This document shows, one piece after another, positions 61,251-64,000 of a DNA stretch of 64,000 bases. Numbering within the stretch: the stretch's first letter is position 1; the number at the start of each line of letters is the position of its first letter. This DNA is from Terriglobus albidus (GTDB lineage: Bacteria > Acidobacteriota > Terriglobia > Terriglobales > Acidobacteriaceae). The notes below the pieces were generated by a model, which was not told where the DNA came from, searched no databases, and saw only the letters and a program-made list of their open reading frames with translations. The stretch lies in NCBI RefSeq assembly GCF_025685425.1, contig NZ_JAGTAS010000019.1, forward strand, positions 58,689 to 122,688. The letters run 5' to 3'. A program made the translations under genes and the position numbers.

Positions 61251-62537
61251 ATGCCGATTGAAGATGCCGCAGGACAGCACACCAATGCGGGCCTGATGCG
61301 TGTACGCTTCCGCGAGGTGCGCAGTGCGACGGAGGAGCTCTGTCGTAGCCTGACCGCCGAAGACATGATGGTGCAGTCCTGCCCGGAGGCCAGTCCCACC
61401 AAATGGCACCTGGCTCACACGAGTTGGTTCTTTGAGACGTTTATTCTGCGCGAGTTCGTGCCGGGCTACCGTCCGTTCGACGATCGCTTCCTCTGGCTCT
61501 TCAACAGCTATTACAAGTCGCTCGGCGAGATGCCGGAGAAGAAACTCCGCGCCTCGTTCTCCCGTCCCGGTCTCGATGAGATTCTCGCCTTCCGCCGTCA
61601 CGTCAACGAGGCCATGGATCGTCTCTTTGAGACCGGTGCCCCGGAAGCCGCGGTCAACCGCGTTCTTCTCGGGCTGCATCATGAGCAGCAGCACCTGGAA
61701 CTCATCGCAACCGACATCAAGCATGCCTTCTTTACCAATCCACTACACCCCGCCTTTGTCGCAGGCGCTCTGCCGGTTGCCGAGATCCCCGCACCTCCCA
61801 TCAGGTGGATCGGCTATGAGGGAGGTCTGGTGGAGATTGGCGACGCGGGCAGCGAGTTCAGTTTCGATAACGAGACTCCTCGTCATCGCGTCTTCCTCGA
61901 AACCTATCGGCTTGCCTCCCGCCTGACGACATGTGCCGAATACCTCGCCTTCATGGAAGACGCAGGCTATCAGCGCCCTGAGCTCTGGCTCAGTGAAGGT
62001 TGGGATACGGTCGAGCGCGAGGGCTGGCAAGCGCCGCTCTACTGGCGCCGCGATGAGACCGGAAGGTGGCAGATCTTTACCTTGCGTGGCTGGCAGCGGC
62101 TGGAAGATCTCTCAGAGACCCCCGTCTGTCACATCAGCTTCTTCGAAGCCGATGCGTTTGCCCGCTGGGCCGGCAAGCGTCTTGCCACAGAGTTCGAGTG
62201 GGAGCATGCCGCCGCGCAACTTCCCGTTGCCGGCAATCTCTTCGAGAGCGGCCTGCTTCATCCGTCGGCGGCGCTGATGACTCCTGGCCTCAATCAGATC
62301 TTCGGGGATGTATGGGAGTGGACCGCCAGCGCCTACACCGGCTATCCCGGCTATAAACCGTTGCCCGGAGCTCTCGGGGAGTACAACGGTAAGTTCATGT
62401 CCTCGCAGATGGTGCTGCGCGGCGGCTCCTGCGTTACACCGGTCAGCCATCTTCGCGCCAGTTATCGCAACTTCTTCCAGCCGGCCACGCGCTGGCAGTT
62501 CTCCGGTATCCGACTCGCCGATGGAGCCAATGCATGA
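61251..62537 (+). CDS. egtB: Ergothioneine biosynthesis protein EgtB (hercynine/gamma-Glu-Cys sulfoxide synthase)
   Basis: 428 residues from ATG 61251 (GAGGAA upstream). An N-terminal DinB-like domain carries the iron ligands: His near 52 in 'KWHLAHTSWFFE', and the His pair in 'LGLHHEQQHLEL' near 140-150. The C-terminal FGE/sulfatase-modifying domain has 'TTCAEYLAFMEDAGYQRPELWLSEGW', 'PVCHISFFEADAFARWAGKRLATEFEWEHAA' and 'VLRGGSCVTP'. EgtB couples oxidised trimethylhistidine (hercynine) to a thiol donor (gamma-Glu-Cys or Cys) using iron and O2. The next gene, egtD, overlaps by 4 bp. Confidence 0.95.
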   Translation: MPIEDAAGQHTNAGLMRVRFREVRSATEELCRSLTAEDMMVQSCPEASPTKWHLAHTSWFFETFILREFVPGYRPFDDRFLWLFNSYYKSLGEMPEKKLRASFSRPGLDEILAFRRHVNEAMDRLFETGAPEAAVNRVLLGLHHEQQHLELIATDIKHAFFTNPLHPAFVAGALPVAEIPAPPIRWIGYEGGLVEIGDAGSEFSFDNETPRHRVFLETYRLASRLTTCAEYLAFMEDAGYQRPELWLSEGWDTVEREGWQAPLYWRRDETGRWQIFTLRGWQRLEDLSETPVCHISFFEADAFARWAGKRLATEFEWEHAAAQLPVAGNLFESGLLHPSAALMTPGLNQIFGDVWEWTASAYTGYPGYKPLPGALGEYNGKFMSSQMVLRGGSCVTPVSHLRASYRNFFQPATRWQFSGIRLADGANA

Positions 62538-63526
62538 GCGCCGCAGTTCCGATGCTTCCAGCCTGTATCTCGCCCGAACTGCAGCACGCCATCTCCTGCG
62601 AGGTCCGCAACGGACTCTTCTGCGAAGGTCAGAAGACGCTCTCGCCGTGGCTCTTCTATGACGAGGACGGCTCGGCGCTCTTTGAGCGCATCACCGAGCT
62701 GCCGGAGTACTATCCCACGCGCACCGAACGCGCTCTCTTTGAGCGATATGGCGCGGCCATCATCGCCGCCGCAGCAGGAAAACAGCGTCTGTCAGTCCTT
62801 GAACTGGGAGCAGGTACTGCGACCAAGACCGGCATCCTTCTCGAAGATGTCGTCCGGCGGCAGGGAAGCGTTCGCTATATCCCGGTCGATGTCTCACCGA
62901 CTGCGCTCGATGAAGCCCGCATCTCGCTCGAACGCCGCCTGCCTGGTGTGCATGTCCATCCGATGGTCCGCAACTATGTGCTCGATCCTTTGGAGCGCCC
63001 GATGGTAGAGGGCCGTCTGCTGGCGCTCTATATCGGCTCCTCGATCGGCAACTTCTCGCCCGAAGAAGCACGCTCGATCCTGCGCAACTTAGCTTCGATC
63101 CTTCGTCCCGGTGATGCGCTTCTGCTGGGGACCGACATGATCAAAGACGAGGAGACGTTGCTGGCCGCCTACAATGACGCCGCCGGCGTCACCGCCGAGT
63201 TCAACCGCAATGTACTTCGTCGCCTGAACCGCGAGCTCGGCGCAGACTTCGACCTCACAGCCTTCCGCCACATCGCCACCTGGAATGCGCACGAGAGCCG
63301 CATTGAGATGCACCTGCAGGCTCTGCGGCGGCAGGCGATCCACTTTCCTTCCTTGGGAACCATCGAATGCGAAGCCGGTGAGACACTCCACACGGAGAAC
63401 AGTTACAAGTTCACCAGGCAGAGCCTGCGCGATCTCTTTGCCGACACTGGCTTCCGCGCAGAAAAACAATGGCGCGACGACCAGGACTGGTTCTCGGTCA
63501 CCCTCGCCCGCCTGCTACCTGACTAA
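62534..63526 (+). CDS. egtD: L-histidine N(alpha)-methyltransferase EgtD
   Basis: 330 residues. It trimethylates histidine to hercynine with SAM, the first step of ergothioneine synthesis. Visible are 'LSPWLFYDEDGSALFERITELPEYYPTRTE' (about 36-66), the SAM-binding ELGAGTATKTG (about 91-101), 'YIPVDVSPTALDEA', 'YIGSSIGNFSPEEA', 'GTDMIKDE' and 'HTENSYKFT'. Its ATG overlaps the egtB stop (ATGA), so the two are translationally coupled. No egtC or egtE is adjacent; the two-gene form is common outside mycobacteria. Confidence 0.96.
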   Translation: MSAAVPMLPACISPELQHAISCEVRNGLFCEGQKTLSPWLFYDEDGSALFERITELPEYYPTRTERALFERYGAAIIAAAAGKQRLSVLELGAGTATKTGILLEDVVRRQGSVRYIPVDVSPTALDEARISLERRLPGVHVHPMVRNYVLDPLERPMVEGRLLALYIGSSIGNFSPEEARSILRNLASILRPGDALLLGTDMIKDEETLLAAYNDAAGVTAEFNRNVLRRLNRELGADFDLTAFRHIATWNAHESRIEMHLQALRRQAIHFPSLGTIECEAGETLHTENSYKFTRQSLRDLFADTGFRAEKQWRDDQDWFSVTLARLLPD

Positions 63527-63539
63527 TCCAGACACTCGG

Positions 63540-63874
63540 TCTTCGATGTAACCCATACACCGGGTGCCCCATCCTCACGGAGTTAGGGTGGGCGGGGAAG
63601 GCGGGGCAATTCTGCGCTACATCGAACTGGGTGGTTCACATTCGAGGTCCATCGACCTTGTTCGTTTTGGGTGAAGATACGCGAAGCTTATTGGGGAGTA
63701 TCGAGCGGAGCTTGATCCGCTTCTCGTCGCCTCGACGAACTTCGTTCGTAAAGCGCCAAAGGCGCTCTGTTTTGCCTAAGGGCATGGCTTTAGCCATGCC
63801 CTTAGGCACAGCGCAAGAAAGCCAAGCGGCTTTAGCCGCTGAGGGCGATAGCTTTGTGTACCTCAGCGGCTAAA
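63540..63874. repeat. Families E and C block, interrupted at its right end
   Basis: 'caccgggtgccccatcctcacggagttagggtggg', 'cgaggtccatcgaccttgttcg', 'cgaacttcgttcg', then 'taagggcatggctttagccatgcccttagg' and 'gcggctttagccgctgagg' with the inverse 'cctcagcggctaaa' ending at 63874, where IS sequence begins. No gene was seen in 63527-63869. Confidence 0.8.
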
Positions 63875-64000
63875 TGTGGTGTCTCAACAGGTTGTTGTCT
63901 TTGAGGCCGGATCTGCTGATGGGTGGAGCTTGATTGAGGCTAGCATGAGGTCGGTGCCAGTTGTACTGATGGATCCATGGTCTGAGGTGTTGTGCTCGCT
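63870..64000 (-). CDS. IS481-type transposase, C-terminal part (runs off the right edge)
   Basis: On the minus strand the last codons read '..WIHQYNWHRPHASL' then 'NQAPPISRSGLKDNNLLRHHI' and stop at 63870-63872. 'YNWHRPHASLN..PPISR' is the typical C-terminus of IS481-family DDE transposases. TGTGGTGTCTCAACAGG beginning at 63875 looks like the element's terminal inverted repeat, so the last sense codons and the stop lie in the flanking family C repeat. The rest of the gene is outside the window. Confidence 0.8.
   Translation of the reverse strand, partial: RAQHLRPWIHQYNWHRPHASLNQAPPISRSGLKDNNLLRHHI

Noticed and set aside
8925..63874. Repeat arrays considered as CRISPR
   Set aside because: The units are palindromic, variably spaced and dispersed; no regular direct repeats with unique spacers and no cas genes were seen.

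Overview
The window looks like a chromosomal segment of a subdivision-1 acidobacterium (Terriglobus/Edaphobacter/Granulicella-like). That placement is inference from gene content: four very large Oar-like TonB-dependent receptors with N-terminal carboxypeptidase-regulatory-like domains, a VWA-domain secreted protein beside one of them, a DUF5666 protein, an M13 metallopeptidase, an EgtB-EgtD pair, and moderately high GC. No rRNA, convincing tRNA or CRISPR array was seen.

Layout. 0-20 kb is mostly housekeeping and envelope genes: two paralogous beta-propeller lipoproteins, an M13 peptidase, an MCE/MlaD protein followed by acpS, an ABC ATPase, bestrophin plus beta-carbonic anhydrase, ndk, an SGNH hydrolase, manA, a candidate structured ncRNA upstream of the first receptor, then aldehyde dehydrogenase plus DUF779. 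20-28 kb is a decaying prophage remnant. It holds small membrane proteins, an acyltransferase that may modify the cell surface, three frameshifted phage structural genes, a truncated terminase small subunit, and a 227-bp MITE-like insertion inside the main tail-fibre pseudogene. 28-46 kb holds a TPR protein with an operator-like promoter, a Tat-exported sugar-phosphate-isomerase-like protein, a histidine kinase/response regulator pair divergent from a small exported protein plus receptor, a metallophosphoesterase, and a third receptor followed by two tandem exported acetamidase/formamidase paralogues. 46-53 kb has a second two-component system flanked by inverted copies of a 115-bp element, an ankyrin protein, a winged-helix-like one-pass membrane protein, and a frameshifted gene. 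53-64 kb holds a DUF5666-receptor-VWA operon, a VIT-family transporter, the egtB-egtD ergothioneine operon, and the end of an IS481-type element entering from the right edge.

The most distinctive feature is the intergenic DNA. Nearly every long gap is filled by one of several dispersed palindromic repeat families, here called A to F. Family A is a 210-315-bp inverted cassette present six times in full. Family B carries GGGCTTTAGCCC-type palindromes. Family C carries GGCATGGCTTTAGCCATGCC-type palindromes. Family D is a 115-bp MITE-like hairpin. Family E carries cgagcgaagctcg and gcgaacttgttcgc units. Some are nested in each other, one supplies the C-terminus of a histidine kinase, and one is interrupted by the IS481-type element.
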